Assembly: GCA_034509755.1 (NCBI GenBank)
Contig: CM067544.1
Location: forward strand, 9,279,501-9,343,500
Reading direction: 5' to 3'
Length of the DNA: 64,000 bases
Source of the DNA: Anisodus tanguticus
Lineage: Eukaryota; Streptophyta; Magnoliopsida; Solanales; Solanaceae
The notes below the pieces were generated by a model that saw only the letters and a list, made by a program, of their open reading frames with translations, was not told where the DNA came from and searched no databases. Numbering within the stretch: position 1 is the first letter of the stretch; each line of letters begins with the position of its first letter. Both the position numbers and the translations under genes were made by a program. Shown piece after piece: positions 44,634 through 54,929 of this stretch.

Positions 44634-44701
44634 TCCAGTATTTCCTTCCATAAGAAATTATTTGAAAATCAAAAGTTCCAAGTTTAAAAAATTATGAACA
44701 A

Positions 44702-44725
44702 CGCTAGAAGGAGGGCTTGAACCTC

Positions 44726-44758
<33 letters not shown>

Positions 44759-44775
44759 AACTGAGCTATTCCAGC
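44702..44775 (-). tRNA. tRNA-Asn (anticodon GTT)
   Basis: 74-nt tRNA on the minus strand. The acceptor GCTGGAA pairs with TTCTAGC (one G-T pair), then G. The D arm is AGCTCAGTTGGTTAGAGC. The anticodon loop CTGTTAA gives GTT. The T arm is GGAGGTTCAAGCCCTCC with a B box. It converges with tRNA-Ser; 89 bp separate their 3' ends. Confidence 0.96.
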
Positions 44776-45463
44776 TATTTGTCATCGGAATGTCACAAAT
44801 AAATCGATTCCTATGCCTTATTATTCTACCAACTTCGTATGGGTAGTTACAGACTTACAGTGTGCGAACACAACATACATGAGTTGTACGAGCCATCTGG
44901 AAATGAGTCATATTTGTCCTTGATTTCTTAGGGAAAAAAATTACATTTGCTCTCTGATATACTTTTTCTATATATTTACGTTTGTCCCACCTTTATTGTT
45001 CTATATGATGTCTACGTGGTACCTATGTAAATATTTATTTCTCACATATTAAATTTAGCCAAAATAAAATCTGACCCATCATTTTAAACCGACCCATCCA
45101 GCAAAAAAACCCACCAGATTGGTCCCCTTCTAACCTTCGAATGTCTATGCACACGTGCAACAATATTGCTGAAGAGGTATCTGAAGTCGGACAGTTTTCT
45201 TATTTTACTGTAATTAGAACTTGTTCAAGGATAAAAGAGCGATAAGAATTGTTTGCATTTTGCTCATTGTGAAGTTGAGTGTATTTTAAATATAAAGAAA
45301 AAGATAAAGCAAGAGAGAATCGCTCACATGAGTGTGTGTGTGTGTGTGCAAGCGTGTATATCATGAGTGTGTAGTAGGTTTCCAAATTAGTTCTATGTTT
45401 TTAGAAAGATAATTATGTACAGTATATGTTTTGAATGGAAACCGACCATTCAAATCTTGTTGT
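44776..45463. other. Intergenic region between tRNA-Asn and the hAT MITE
   Basis: Probably promoter or first untranslated exon/intron of the dsRNA-binding gene. It contains a short (TG)n microsatellite near 45328-45349. No coding region is supported. Confidence 0.4.
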
Positions 45464-45731
45464 CAGTGTTATCAAAAGCGAAAAGCGCAAAAAACTCTAA
45501 AGTCCGTTGGAGATTCAAGCGCAAATCATAAATAAAGTGTGGGCTTGATAAGAAAAATGATAATAAAGTGAAATATCAATTATAGATCGCCTCTTCAGGA
45601 GAGGCTCATTGGTAAGAAAGGTATGTCTCAGAGCCTTGATAACGACACTGAAGCGCATATTAAGCGAGGCGAAGCGCACAACATGTTTTGTGCCTCGCTT
45701 AAGGGGCTTAAGCGCGCCTTTGACAACACTG
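45464..45731. mobile_element. hAT-type MITE with 8-bp target duplication
   Basis: 268 bp. The inverted ends are CAGTGTTATCAAAAGCG and the complement of GCCTTTGACAACACTG. The 8-bp direct duplication CTTGTTGT flanks it exactly (45456-45463 and 45732-45739). Internal AAGCGC / GCGCTT motifs give a strong foldback. It ends about 110 bp before the acceptor of the first coding exon of the dsRNA-binding gene. Confidence 0.93.
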
Positions 45732-45859
45732 CTTGTTGTTTAGTCTCTTTTTTTTATAGAAGACGGACAACTATTTTTGGTTAACATGTTTGAAACTCTT
45801 GGAACTCCAATTTGACTTGTTACTTGTCATTTCTTGTTGTAGATATTCATGACGAAAAC

Positions 45860-48473
45860 ATGCACAAGAGTCGCCTACAAGAGTTTACCCAACAATCATC
45901 CCTAGATTTTCCTGTTTATCAGACTTTCAGTCTAGACTCTCCGCATGTACCCCTCTTTAGATCCAGTGTTTTGGTTGATGGCTTTTGGTATACCTCTCCA
46001 AGCACATTTTCACATAAAAAGGCTGCCGAGCAGGACGCGGTGAGGGTTGCCTTGATTAGCATGAAAGACAAAATGAAACATGAGGGATGCCCTCTTATTC
46101 GTGAGGTATGTTGTATTTTTGCAAAATAATATATTTATTTATTTAGTTTTATGAGAGTCTAAATGACTTATATCTTAGTTGCTAGGTGGTTTTCTCACAG
46201 GAACACTCTTCTTTAAGGAATGCTTGATTTTTAAGTGAGGTTCACTAATAGAAATGGACTTTGAATTTTATTATTTCTTTCGGCGATGTCACTAGGATTA
46301 GAGTACTGGATATCTGGAGGTTAACGAGGTTGATTCATGATTATCTTGAATTATGGCACTGATAATGTTGTAATATAAGATGAAAGTCTCTTCTTTCTCC
46401 AACTGAACAGGTCAATAGACAAAAGCATGAAAGTTATAAAATGAATAAAAAAGCATACCCATGCCCTTCATATAAGGAGATGTAGACCAATAAAGTTGTT
46501 GTATTCTTTTTTTTTTTTTTTTTTGTGATAAAGAAAACATTTGTTGTATTCATTTTCTTAGCTCTATGACTAATCAGAAATTCATTTTTGATCTATCCTT
46601 GATCAGTTTAACATGTGAATATTGAGGATACCCACAGTTATGAGTGTAGTATTCTGAAATATTTTTCTTTATCAAAGATCTAAAAGAAAATGATGATATT
46701 TAGGCGTTCTGTCCCAAATCTTATCTCAGAGTATAAACAGTGTCCAAAGTAGTGGCTAATAATTACCAAGTACAAGTTCCTCCAAAGAAGGTTTTTTCAC
46801 TCTCTATATGTTTACTCTTGGACTTTCCTGTTATGTGCAAGTTCCTCGAAGACTTGGTGTCAGCCAAATTCCCGAGGAAGTGCTCTTGTTCACTTTTGCT
46901 CTCTATTTGATCTTAATGAATGGGTTTCTATAGCTTTCTATTTTAGGCCCGGGAGAAGATGTGATGGTGGCATGTCACAGGTTTTTCTAAGAAGTGGTTG
47001 TATGAATGCCATCATTCTTTTTAGGTTAATAATGAGTGGGTAATTCTATTAGCAGGTTTAGTTAACCTTCTTCATACCCGGATATGGTAAGATAGAGCTG
47101 ATTAACTGTCTACCTCAACACCTTCAAATGTGTGTCTATACTTTGTAAAAAGGTTTTTTATTTTCGTTTCAAATATAAACTCTTAAAATTTCAAAGTAAA
47201 ATCATATTTTTTCAAGATTTTTCACGAGAAACCCAGAGAGAGAGAGAGAGAGACACTTTTAACATATCATGGATGTATAGGGCACCTTCTGATGTAGAAA
47301 GTTGGTTTATTTATTTATGAATTGTTGAAGAGACGGAGAATGAGACTTAATGGAAAAGCTTTCAGTTAGAGCTGTTGTACTTGTATGGCGATTGGATATT
47401 AGATGGGCACATTCTGATTCAAAAAGTAGGTTGATTATTTATGAAGTGTTAGAGAGCCAGAATATGAGACTAATGTAAGAGCTTTCAGTACTAGTGTGGC
47501 GTTTGGATCTTAGGTCTAGCATACTGGTTCATCGTTTGTAGATTTTCTGACAATCTAAAATTTATGCTCCAAAGATCAGTTACTCAAAATCTGTTTCAAC
47601 TCTTGGTCAAGTCAACCCCTATTAAATTTTCCTAGATCCATTTACGCCAAAGCTGAAACTGGAAGGTGTTCTCTGACAGTCTGAATTATTTATCTCCTTT
47701 TTTATATTACTAATACTGTTTTTACCTTGTCTACATTGTCTAGGATACTTTGTTTTGCAAGTCTATCATGAATGAGTATGCCATTAAAATGAACCTGGAG
47801 AAACCTACTTATCAAACTGTTCAATATGGGGCGATGCCTCCTGTTTTCAAGTCTACGTTGGTCTTCAATGGTACTCATTATATGGGAGAAACTGGGAAAA
47901 AGAAGAAAGAAGCTGAACAGCTGGCTGCTCGAGCAGCGGTTATATCTATTTTAGGTCAACCGCCTTCTCCCAAAACCCCTTCTGGAAAAGGAAGGGTATC
48001 TCAATATCTAATCTTTCAAGTGTTTGCTTGTAACAAAGTGTTAACTTTTCATCACTTCTTTTGCAGATTCTAATTCTGGAACCTTGATGTTGGAGATCAT
48101 CAAGTCTAAGCGCAAGCTTTATGCTGCACTGGGTAACATTCAGGATACAGGTGATTTTAATGCTGGCTTCATGCCAACGGAACTTGGTCGTCCAGTTCAT
48201 GTGGATAAAAGGAAAGAGGTTGAAGTTATTGAAGGTGCTGGGGAAAATACTGGACTACTAGCATATAGTTTGGGACAACCTAGTGATGTTCAGGCACCAA
48301 ATCAGCTTCGTGTATTTAAAAGACCAACACCAGGAACTTCACCAGTGGAAGTGGCCCCTCCCATAGCATTTGTGCCCCCTGTCCTGGATCCATCTTTGCT
48401 TTGCTCGACTTCCGGAAAGAAAAAGCAAAACAAGAAAAAAGCAGAGAAAATTGTGCAAGTTGACCCTCAGTAA
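45860..48473 (+). CDS. Double-stranded RNA-binding (DRB-family) protein, two dsRBMs
   Basis: Coding exons 45860-46105, 47744-47954 and 48067-48473 give 287 residues. The first exon is preceded by an acceptor at 45841-45842, so an untranslated exon lies upstream. dsRBM1 (about residues 2-70: HKSRLQEFTQQ, FPVYQTFSLD, PLFRSSVLVDG, TFSHKKAAEQDAV) and dsRBM2 (about 84-150: LFCKSIMNEYA, PTYQTVQYG, FKSTLVFNGT, KKKKEAEQLAARAAV) have the alpha-beta-beta-beta-alpha pattern. KKKEAEQLAA keeps the Lys residues that contact dsRNA, while TFSHKKAAEQ in dsRBM1 is weaker. The C terminus is Pro-rich, then Lys-rich (GKKKQNKKKAEK). Plant DRBs of this form assist Dicer-like enzymes or bind viral/endogenous dsRNA; the subfamily is uncertain. 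A second donor at 47995 would shift the frame. A strong GTAAGT at 48470 may splice to 49625, replacing VDPQ-stop with VDPHLIR-stop. Confidence 0.85.
46106..47743 (+). other. Intron of the dsRNA-binding gene
   Basis: GTATGT donor and TTGTCTAG acceptor in phase 0. The 1.6-kb intron holds a T-run (46508-46525) and a short (AG)n run at 47234-47252. I see no transposon with defined ends. Confidence 0.7.
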
Positions 48474-49137
48474 GTTTTCTAATTTGTTAGAATGTATCTA
48501 TATTTGTTATACACAGGTAATTGTATAGTAAGTACATAGAATGCTTTTAAAGGTTGTTCCATAATTAGGTTTGCTATTAATTAGGAAACGTTTTTGTTTC
48601 ATGGAACTTAAAGTCCTGTATAAGATGTCCGTTCTATGTTTACGATCAATTAAATAGGTGCTCTGTTCATTTTTTTCTTTTCAGTCTATATCCCTCCTTT
48701 TTCCCTTCATGGGTGACCAAACCTATCTGTTTGCCTCCCAGTACTACATTCTCTCACGTCCTTTGGTCGTTACAGTTTCTTCTCGACTCTAGCAAGTTGG
48801 TTTCTGGTCAAACATACCTTATCCTGTTGTAAGTCTATTAGTAGACCATATTATAAATATCTTATCGAGATTAACACAAGAATAAAAATCTTGTCCTCAA
48901 ATTCTTGCAAAAAACACGATAATGCATTTGTGCCTCACGCCTCCTGCGCCATCAATCATTTATGGTTGATGTAATGAGTTAATATCAACTAATTTCAAGT
49001 TAGCTATCTATGTCAGCTGACCTGTTTAGCAGCCTACATCAAGTTAGCAATTATGTCAGCCAACCTTTCTAATTAGTTGTCCATGTAAACTGTGACACGT
49101 CAAATCAGCGTATTGTTCATGTAGCAGTACGCACCGC
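48474..49137. other. 3' region or last intron of the dsRNA-binding gene
   Basis: If the GTAAGT donor at 48470 is used, this is intron. Otherwise it is 3' untranslated and intergenic DNA. No other coding region is seen. Confidence 0.45.
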
Positions 49138-49500
49138 TGCAACAACCTTGGACCTAACTCATACTCCAAAAGCTAGCTATTAAGGTAGGAGACCCCCAAG
49201 GCTATTTAAACCCACATAAGCACACTATGTCCACCGATGTGGGACATAACAAACCACCACGCTCCACATCTGTTGTCCTCGACGGCTGTGCGCCAGACAT
49301 TACTAGTTCCTGGCGAACACTGCCATACCCGCGTCACCATCCAAGGCACGACGGACACGAAGGGTTGTGAGTGGCTGTGATACCATTTGTAACAACTTTG
49401 GACCTAACTCACACCCCAAAAGCTAGCTATTAAGGTGGAAAAGCTCAACGCTATTTAAACTCACATAAGCACACTATGTCCACCGATGTGGGACATAACA
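49138..49500 (-). mobile_element. TRIM retrotransposon, 363 bp
   Basis: Direct repeats of about 114 bp (49138-49251 and 49388-49500), TG(T/C)AACAAC start and GGGACATAACA end on +. On the minus strand the right copy is followed by AATGGTATCACAGCC (49373-49387), an initiator-Met primer-binding site with one mismatch. The internal region is only 136 bp. Flanks ACCGC (49133-49137) and ACCAC (49501-49505) are a target duplication with one difference. Confidence 0.85.
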
Positions 49501-49624
49501 ACCACACATTCCAGTACTTAATGCTCAAGCATGTAATCATGTCTTCTATAATAAAGTAATGTTGTTAGTATCTGGAAAATATGGTAATTGGTTCTATGAA
49601 TTTTTTTGATTTCTTTTTTTGCAG

Positions 49625-49637
49625 TCTAATTCGTTAA
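49625..49637 (+). other. Possible terminal coding exon of the dsRNA-binding gene
   Basis: A polypyrimidine run then TTTTGCAG at 49617-49624 makes a strong acceptor. In phase with the 48469 donor it reads (CA)T CTA ATT CGT TAA. It would add only three residues after a His. Confidence 0.35.
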
Positions 49638-49718
49638 ATTCACTCTGAGATTCTAGAATCCAATATATGTATGACAAGTTTAGGCCATAATTATATTATT
49701 TCCGTAACTATGATAGCT

Positions 49719-49765
49719 TGCACGCGCATAGCGGGAGCTTAGTGCATCGGGCTGCCTTTTTTTTT
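49719..49765 (+). mobile_element. Au-like SINE 3' fragment
   Basis: GCGCATAGCGGGAGCTTAG then TGCATCGGGCTGCC and a run of nine T. Only the last 45 bp of the family are present. Its T-run is continuous with the A-tail of the next SINE on the other strand. Confidence 0.6.
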
Positions 49766-49960
49766 ATGCTAGCTTGCACTCGCCGTTTGGCTATCTACCG
49801 GGTACTTGCTACCTTCCACCAGTACATGTACCGGGTAAATCTGTCCACCAGGGAATAGGAAAATGGGAAGAAGTTAGCTAGTTTTTTTTTAGTTTACTGA
49901 AATTTGAACCCTGATGTCCAAGGTTTGCATTCACTCCGTTGACCACTAGGCCACGCCATT
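49757..49960 (-). mobile_element. tRNA-derived SINE with A-tail (SolS-like)
   Basis: On the minus strand: GGCGTGGCCTAGTGGTCAAC with an A box (TGGCCTAGTGG), then GCAAACCTTGGACATCAGGG and a B box GGGTTCAAATTTC. The body continues with TTCTTCCCATTTTCC, GGTGGACAGATTTACCCGG and GGTAGCAAGTACCCGG to AAGCTAGCATAAAAAAAAA. The pol III promoter layout and A-tail are typical of a SINE. Family name by recall. Confidence 0.68.
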
Positions 49961-50103
49961 TAGTGTAGTTCCAGAATGGAAACCATCCCTAAATGTCTTG
50001 CAGCCTCCTGTATATAAGTGTGGCGCGCAACACACCCATAAACAAGACTCTACTAGACATGGCTTGCAGACTCCCTAGGACAGACCTGCTCTGATACCAA
50101 GTT
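49961..50103 (-). mobile_element. Start of gypsy internal region with primer-binding site
   Basis: Directly after the LTR end (minus strand) comes AACTTGGTATCAGAGCAGG (about 50085-50103), a match to the initiator-tRNA-Met primer site. It shows that the LTR at 50104-52030 is a 5' LTR in minus orientation. The rest of the internal region is lost within about 120 bp. Confidence 0.7.
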
Positions 50104-52030
50104 TGTCACGACCCAAATCGGAGGGTCATGACGGACACCCGAACCTTACTTGCCGAGTACCACTAATCATGTATTTAGCATACAACCATAATTTCTCATG
50201 GCCCACAAGGGCCGCCACGAGATACCCTGCTGACATATGAAAATAGTAAACTGGGAAAGAGTTATGTAAAATCCTACAACCAGAAGGACCCAGCCTATAT
50301 ACATATACATCAAGGCCGACAGGGCATACGCTATTACTATACACAGGACAACTGTTTACAAGCCTCTAAAGAGTACATGACATCATAAGGTCGAAACAGG
50401 GCCCCGCCATACCCATATGCATATGCAAAAGTATCGTACCAAGATTAGACTGGCTACTCCGGAATGAATGGAGTGCTCTAATATCCGTTGAACCAGCATC
50501 CTACTAGTGTGAACCGTCACCATGTCTACTTGAGCCTGCGGGCATGAAACGCAGCGTCCCCCGACAAAAGGGACGTTAGTACAAATAATGTACCGAGTAT
50601 GTCAGGCATGAAGAATAGCATAACAGAGACATGAAAGTCACGTGAGACAAGAAACAACCAACTAGTAGATAATGCCTCTGAGGGCCATAATATGCATAAA
50701 TGCCATGCACAATGCGATCATACATATACATATGCGTATATAATGCCATCAAGCCTATGTGGGCATCTCATCATATCATATCGACCTCTTTGGGCATAAT
50801 CATTATCGTGTATATCTGTACCAGCTGCAGGTGGTGGTGCGTATATAACGTCTCCCCTTTTCCCATCCCTATATATATATATATAATGCATACATATAGT
50901 AGAGTATATAACTCCTTTTAGGTCAAGGGTAATACATGAATATAATGCATGAATGATACTAAGACACTCTGAGCTTATCGGAATGACGTAATGTCGCTTC
51001 ACCTCCGATTAACATTATGAATACTAACATCTTTTCCATATACCTCAATAAGGATTTAAGAACATATTTAGACATGCTTTGAAAATAGGAATGAATAACA
51101 TGAACATCCTTAACTATTAAGAGTAGATCATTTGTGGGACAATATCACGTTTACGTTTCATAACTTAGAACATGCCAAAAGAAATAAGGATTTGCCTTAA
51201 CATACCTTAACCATTTTGTGTCCACAATACAACTAAAGCAGCTCGTAATGCATTTCAATCTTATTTTTCAAGAAACCCTCTTCTTCCACCTTACTTCACT
51301 TTGAAGAAACCCGAATTCAACAATGCGATACAAACGGAACAACGAGATCGAAGTGGTGAGCGAAACCCGTAACAAAATTGAATAACGTTGTTGTATATAC
51401 TTTCATGGAATAACATTGATGTGTATGGAATAGCATTGATGTGTGTATTTACACTCTAAATACGTTGTTGTATGAATTATCTCATACTATATATGTTTAA
51501 TTCTTTCCAAAAGTAACTTGTAGTGGAAAGTGCCAAAATTCAATGTTAAGAACTCCTCTTTTGTTTTCCAACGTGTCAATATGCACTTCTTGTGCATTTG
51601 ACTCATCACATTCTCTGATCAATGTAGTGCCGCCTCTTTTGTTAGGTGTTGCTACGTGGACCACCCATTACTTGCTTATTTGTTTATTCAGCTCTTTATC
51701 TCCGCTTACAATTCAACATTTAACAAATTACACACATAATTAAGTTCTTGATCTCAATTAATTTAAATAATAATTATTTTTAATACACTTCATATATTCA
51801 TTATATGCTCATGTGATATAACACCCGTCCATAGCCTCATTTTCCACACATAAAATATTATTTTCAATCATCGTCGTCACTTTTCTATCATAAATCATTT
51901 CGGAATTTCATCCTTTTATACACCGAGCTCTTAATTTGCATGCTTGAATATGATCAAATCCTTCAAGTCTCGGGTCTACTTGCATACATCTAGATGTTCA
52001 AATCATCGCCCGAAAGTACGGAGTGTTACA
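50104..52030 (-). repeat. Gypsy-type 5' LTR (minus orientation)
   Basis: 1927 bp. On + it starts TGTCACGACCCAAATCGG and ends GTACGGAGTGTTACA, so the minus-strand LTR starts TGTAACACTCCG and ends GGGTCGTGACA. This TGTAACAC..GTGACA type is shared with the element at 3105-7476 in its terminal bases only; the bodies differ. It abuts copia integrase sequence at 52031, so the gypsy element landed inside a copia element. It contains microsatellite (AT)n near 50870. Confidence 0.75.
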
Positions 52031-53329
52031 CTTTCATTGATGATTATTCAAGAAAATTTTGGGTTTATTTCCTGAAAAATAAAAGTGATGTTTTCTTAAC
52101 TTTCAAACAATGAAAAGTTTTGATTGAGAAACAAACATGAAAACAAGTCAAGCGACTTAGAACAGATAATGGGTTGGAATTTTATAATGATGAGTTCACC
52201 AAATTTTGTAAAAATGATGGAATTGCTCGACATCGCACTGTGAGGATGACCCCTCAGCAAAATGGTGTTGCAGAAATGGTGAACATAACTCTTTTGGAAA
52301 GAGCTCGTTGCATGATTTCAAATGTTGGATTGACAAACAACTTTTGGGCAGAGGCTATCGCTACATCTTGTTATATTGTCAACCATTCTCCTTCTGCACT
52401 TTTGAACTTTAAGACTCCGAAGGAAATGTGGTCAGGTACTCCTGCTAATTATTCTTATTTAAAATTTTTTGTTTTCCTACATACATGCATGTGAATGATG
52501 GAAAATTAGAGCCAAGGGCTCAAATGTGTATTTTCCTTGGATATGCATCTGGGGTTAAAGGATACAAACTCTTGTATCCTGATCCCAAATTACAAAAAAT
52601 TATAATTAGCATAGATGTAACTTTTGGCAGAAACATCTATGTTCCATCCCATAAAAGAGTCTTCTAGTTCTTATACAAAGGATAGAAAGCAGGGTATACA
52701 TGAGCAGGTGGAGGTTGAACTTGGCATTTCTTCTAAGCCAAACTCATTAATTGTGGAACAAAATACAATTGAAACTCCAGAAGTTAAGCCAGACGTTGAA
52801 CCAAATGAGTATTCCATATCCACACACATACCAAGAAGACAAATTCAAAGACCATGAAGATATGGAGATTATGTTGCATTTGCTTTTTCAGTTGTACAAG
52901 AAACTGAAGAAATTGAAGAACTATTAAAATATTCAGAAGCAATTTCTAGTGCTGATCTAGCCAAGTGGTTGATTGCAATGAATGAAGAAATAGAATCTCT
53001 CCATGTACTTGGTCTCTTGTGAAGCCGCCATCGGGAAAGAGAATTGTTGGTTGCAAATGGGTCTTTAAAAAGGGATGGAATTCCATGGGTTGAAGATGCA
53101 TATAAGGCACGATTAGTTGCAAAGGGCTATAGTCAAGTACAAGGAATTGATTTTAATGATATTTTCTCACATGTTGTTAAACATAGCTCTATTCGTGTTT
53201 TGCTTGCCTTAGTTGCCATGTATGATTTGGAATTAGAACAACTTGATGTTAAGACTGCTTTCTTACATGGCGAACTTGAGGAACAAATATACATGCATCA
53301 ATCCGAAGGTTTTGAGATTGAAAAGATTA
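52031..53329 (+). pseudogene. Ty1/copia pol relic (integrase and RT start)
   Basis: Starts mid-integrase with TFIDDYSRKFWVY, then LRTDNGLEFYNDEF, TPQQNGVAE and LLERARCMIS, so the three catalytic residues are visible. Next come the YSYLKF..VNDGKLEPRAQMCIFLGYA part, a linker, and RT motifs KARLVAKGYSQVQG and LDVKTAFLHGELEEQIYM. Stops or frame changes occur near 52110, 52138, 52491, 52665, 52857 and 53022. It is cut at about 53329 in the RT domain by the next LTR. Confidence 0.88.
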
Positions 53330-53500
53330 TGTGGTGGATGATAAATTATTTTATCATTTTTCTGTTTCTTTTTCCACAACTTGGAGGCCAATTTTGGCCT
53401 ATAAAAGGAGGGCATTCCTATACAATTCAAACACACCAAATTCAAGAGTCTCTTATCTCTTGTCTCTTTTTTTCTCTTCTTTCTTACCCTAAACCCTAAA

Positions 53501-53681
53501 CTCCGCCTGTGTGACCTCGTTCACATTGCCGGTCCAAGCCCGGATAAAGGAGGAGGGTTGCCGATGGTCAATAGGAAACAACCTCTCTACAAAGGTAGAG
53601 TTATGGCTGCGTACATCTTACCATCCCCGGACCCACTTGTGGGATTACACTTGATTTGTTGTTGTTGTTGTTGTTTGTTGT
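53501..53681 (+). mobile_element. (TTG)n-tailed tRNA-derived SINE (TS-like)
   Basis: CTCCGCCTGTGTGACCTCG, a B box in GCCGGTCCAAGCCCGG (53529-53544), GATAAAGGAGGAGGGTTG, GTAGAGTTATGGCTGCGTAC, CCCCGGACCCACTTGTGGG and ATTACACTTGATT, then a (TTG)n tail. Its 3' end is shared with the RTE LINE at 23277-25990. It lies within the LTR above. Confidence 0.75.
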
Positions 53682-53714
53682 TCTTTTATTTAGAGTATTT
53701 TGTAAGATAGTTGG

Positions 53715-53832
53715 GTGTTGGGAAATACTTGTATGAACCCTTCTTTTGGTGTTGGGTGTTGGTAAACACTTGTGTGAACCCTTCTTTTGGTGTTGGGTGT
53801 TGGTAAACACTTGTGTGAACCCTTCTTTTGGT
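53715..53832 (+). repeat. 42-bp tandem repeat, about 2.6 units
   Basis: Units built of ACTTGTGTGAACCCTTCTTT then TGGTGTTGGGTGTTGGTAAAC repeat in direct tandem. The first unit differs by a few bases (GGGAAATACTTGTATG), the next are identical. It is within the copia-type LTR. Confidence 0.8.
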
Positions 53833-54087
53833 GTGATCTTGTGAGGTTATTCTCTTGGAATAATTTTGGGGTAATTAGAGTATTTACTCTAATTTTGTAC
53901 TCTTGTTGGTATAGTGAAATTGTTCATCTCCGCTTGTGGACGTAGGTCATATTGATTGAACCACGTTATATTTGTGACTCATTTATTTTCTTTACTTGCC
54001 GTTATTATCAAGTTACTATTGTCTTTGTTATTAGCATTATAATTTGTTTGACTAAATTCCGCAATACCCAGATTCTCGATCCTAACA

Positions 54088-54929
54088 GTCTTGCACACCA
54101 ACTATCCTGAGCATGCCGATTTCAAATATACATGAAATGCAATTTTTTTATTCATTCCTCTGTTGTGAGTTGATTTTCAAGATCGAATTATACCAATGTG
54201 AACGAATTGGATATTTGTTTTCATACTTTTTTGCCTTAATTTGTCTGTATCATCAGGTTGTAAACTCCTCTAAAGTCATTATTACAGAATGGGAACGAGT
54301 TAAGGTGAATTCTTCTTCATCTGTTTGATTTTTAGCTATTCTATTTATTTATTGGTATGTTATCAAGTTGGGACTTGGGAGTTCTTACTAATTGTGTTTT
54401 GAGTAATGATCTCAGTCACCAAAGTGGACCCAAGGACGCATATACTTATGCAATCCATTCAAGTTATGGGATCTATTCATTCAAGGCAAACCAGACTCTT
54501 GGACATTGGGATCTGCATTTGTCTTTGAATGGGAACTGAAAACATAGCAGGTATTTTATTTTGCGATAATTGAAGTATTTTGTGTCGTTTGTGGTTAGAG
54601 CTTTTTATTTTTCCCATGGCGAAATCCCTCTTTGCTTGAATTGGATAGGGAATTAGGAAGTCATAGCAGCACTGCTATTTATATTTATTTTCATGTGCTT
54701 GCTGATATAACGGGCTTTCTTTTATTACTAATATATGATTTGGTGCATCAATGGCATTGTAAAGACATTGTGGAGAAGATTGACTTTTATATACTGCAGA
54801 TGATACTTTCCACTCTCATCAGAGGAAAGAAGATTATGTTTATGATGGTAGATTTGCAATTCAGGGTTCTTGCATCTTCAGACAGATTTGACGAGCGAGC
54901 AACAAGAGAAAGTGTATTTCGTTGTGATT
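54088..54929. other. Intergenic or old repeat DNA
   Basis: Open frames of 60-107 codons (54113-54328, 54357-54539, 54632-54955) show no motif I recognise. They look like chance or decayed sequence. Confidence 0.35.

Larger units (their letters stand above)
53330..54087 (+). repeat. Copia-type LTR with an embedded SINE
   Basis: Candidate ends are TGTGGTGGATG at 53330 and GATCCTAACA at 54087. CTATAAAAGG at 53399-53408 is a strong TATA box. The downstream part (CTCCGCTTGTGGACGTAGG, AACCACGTTATA, CGCAATACCCAGATTCTCG) looks like the R-U5 end of copia LTRs. It interrupts the RT relic, but flanking bases (GATTA and GTCTT) do not match and pol does not resume afterwards. Confidence 0.6.

Noticed and set aside
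47744..48100. dsRNA-binding gene as a frameshifted pseudogene
   Set aside because: The frame break appears only with the 47995 donor. Using the 47954 donor restores a continuous, family-like frame, so a pseudogene call is not justified.
53715..53832. 42-bp repeats as a CRISPR or minisatellite gene feature
   Set aside because: Direct tandem units without spacers inside an LTR; a simple tandem duplication explains it.
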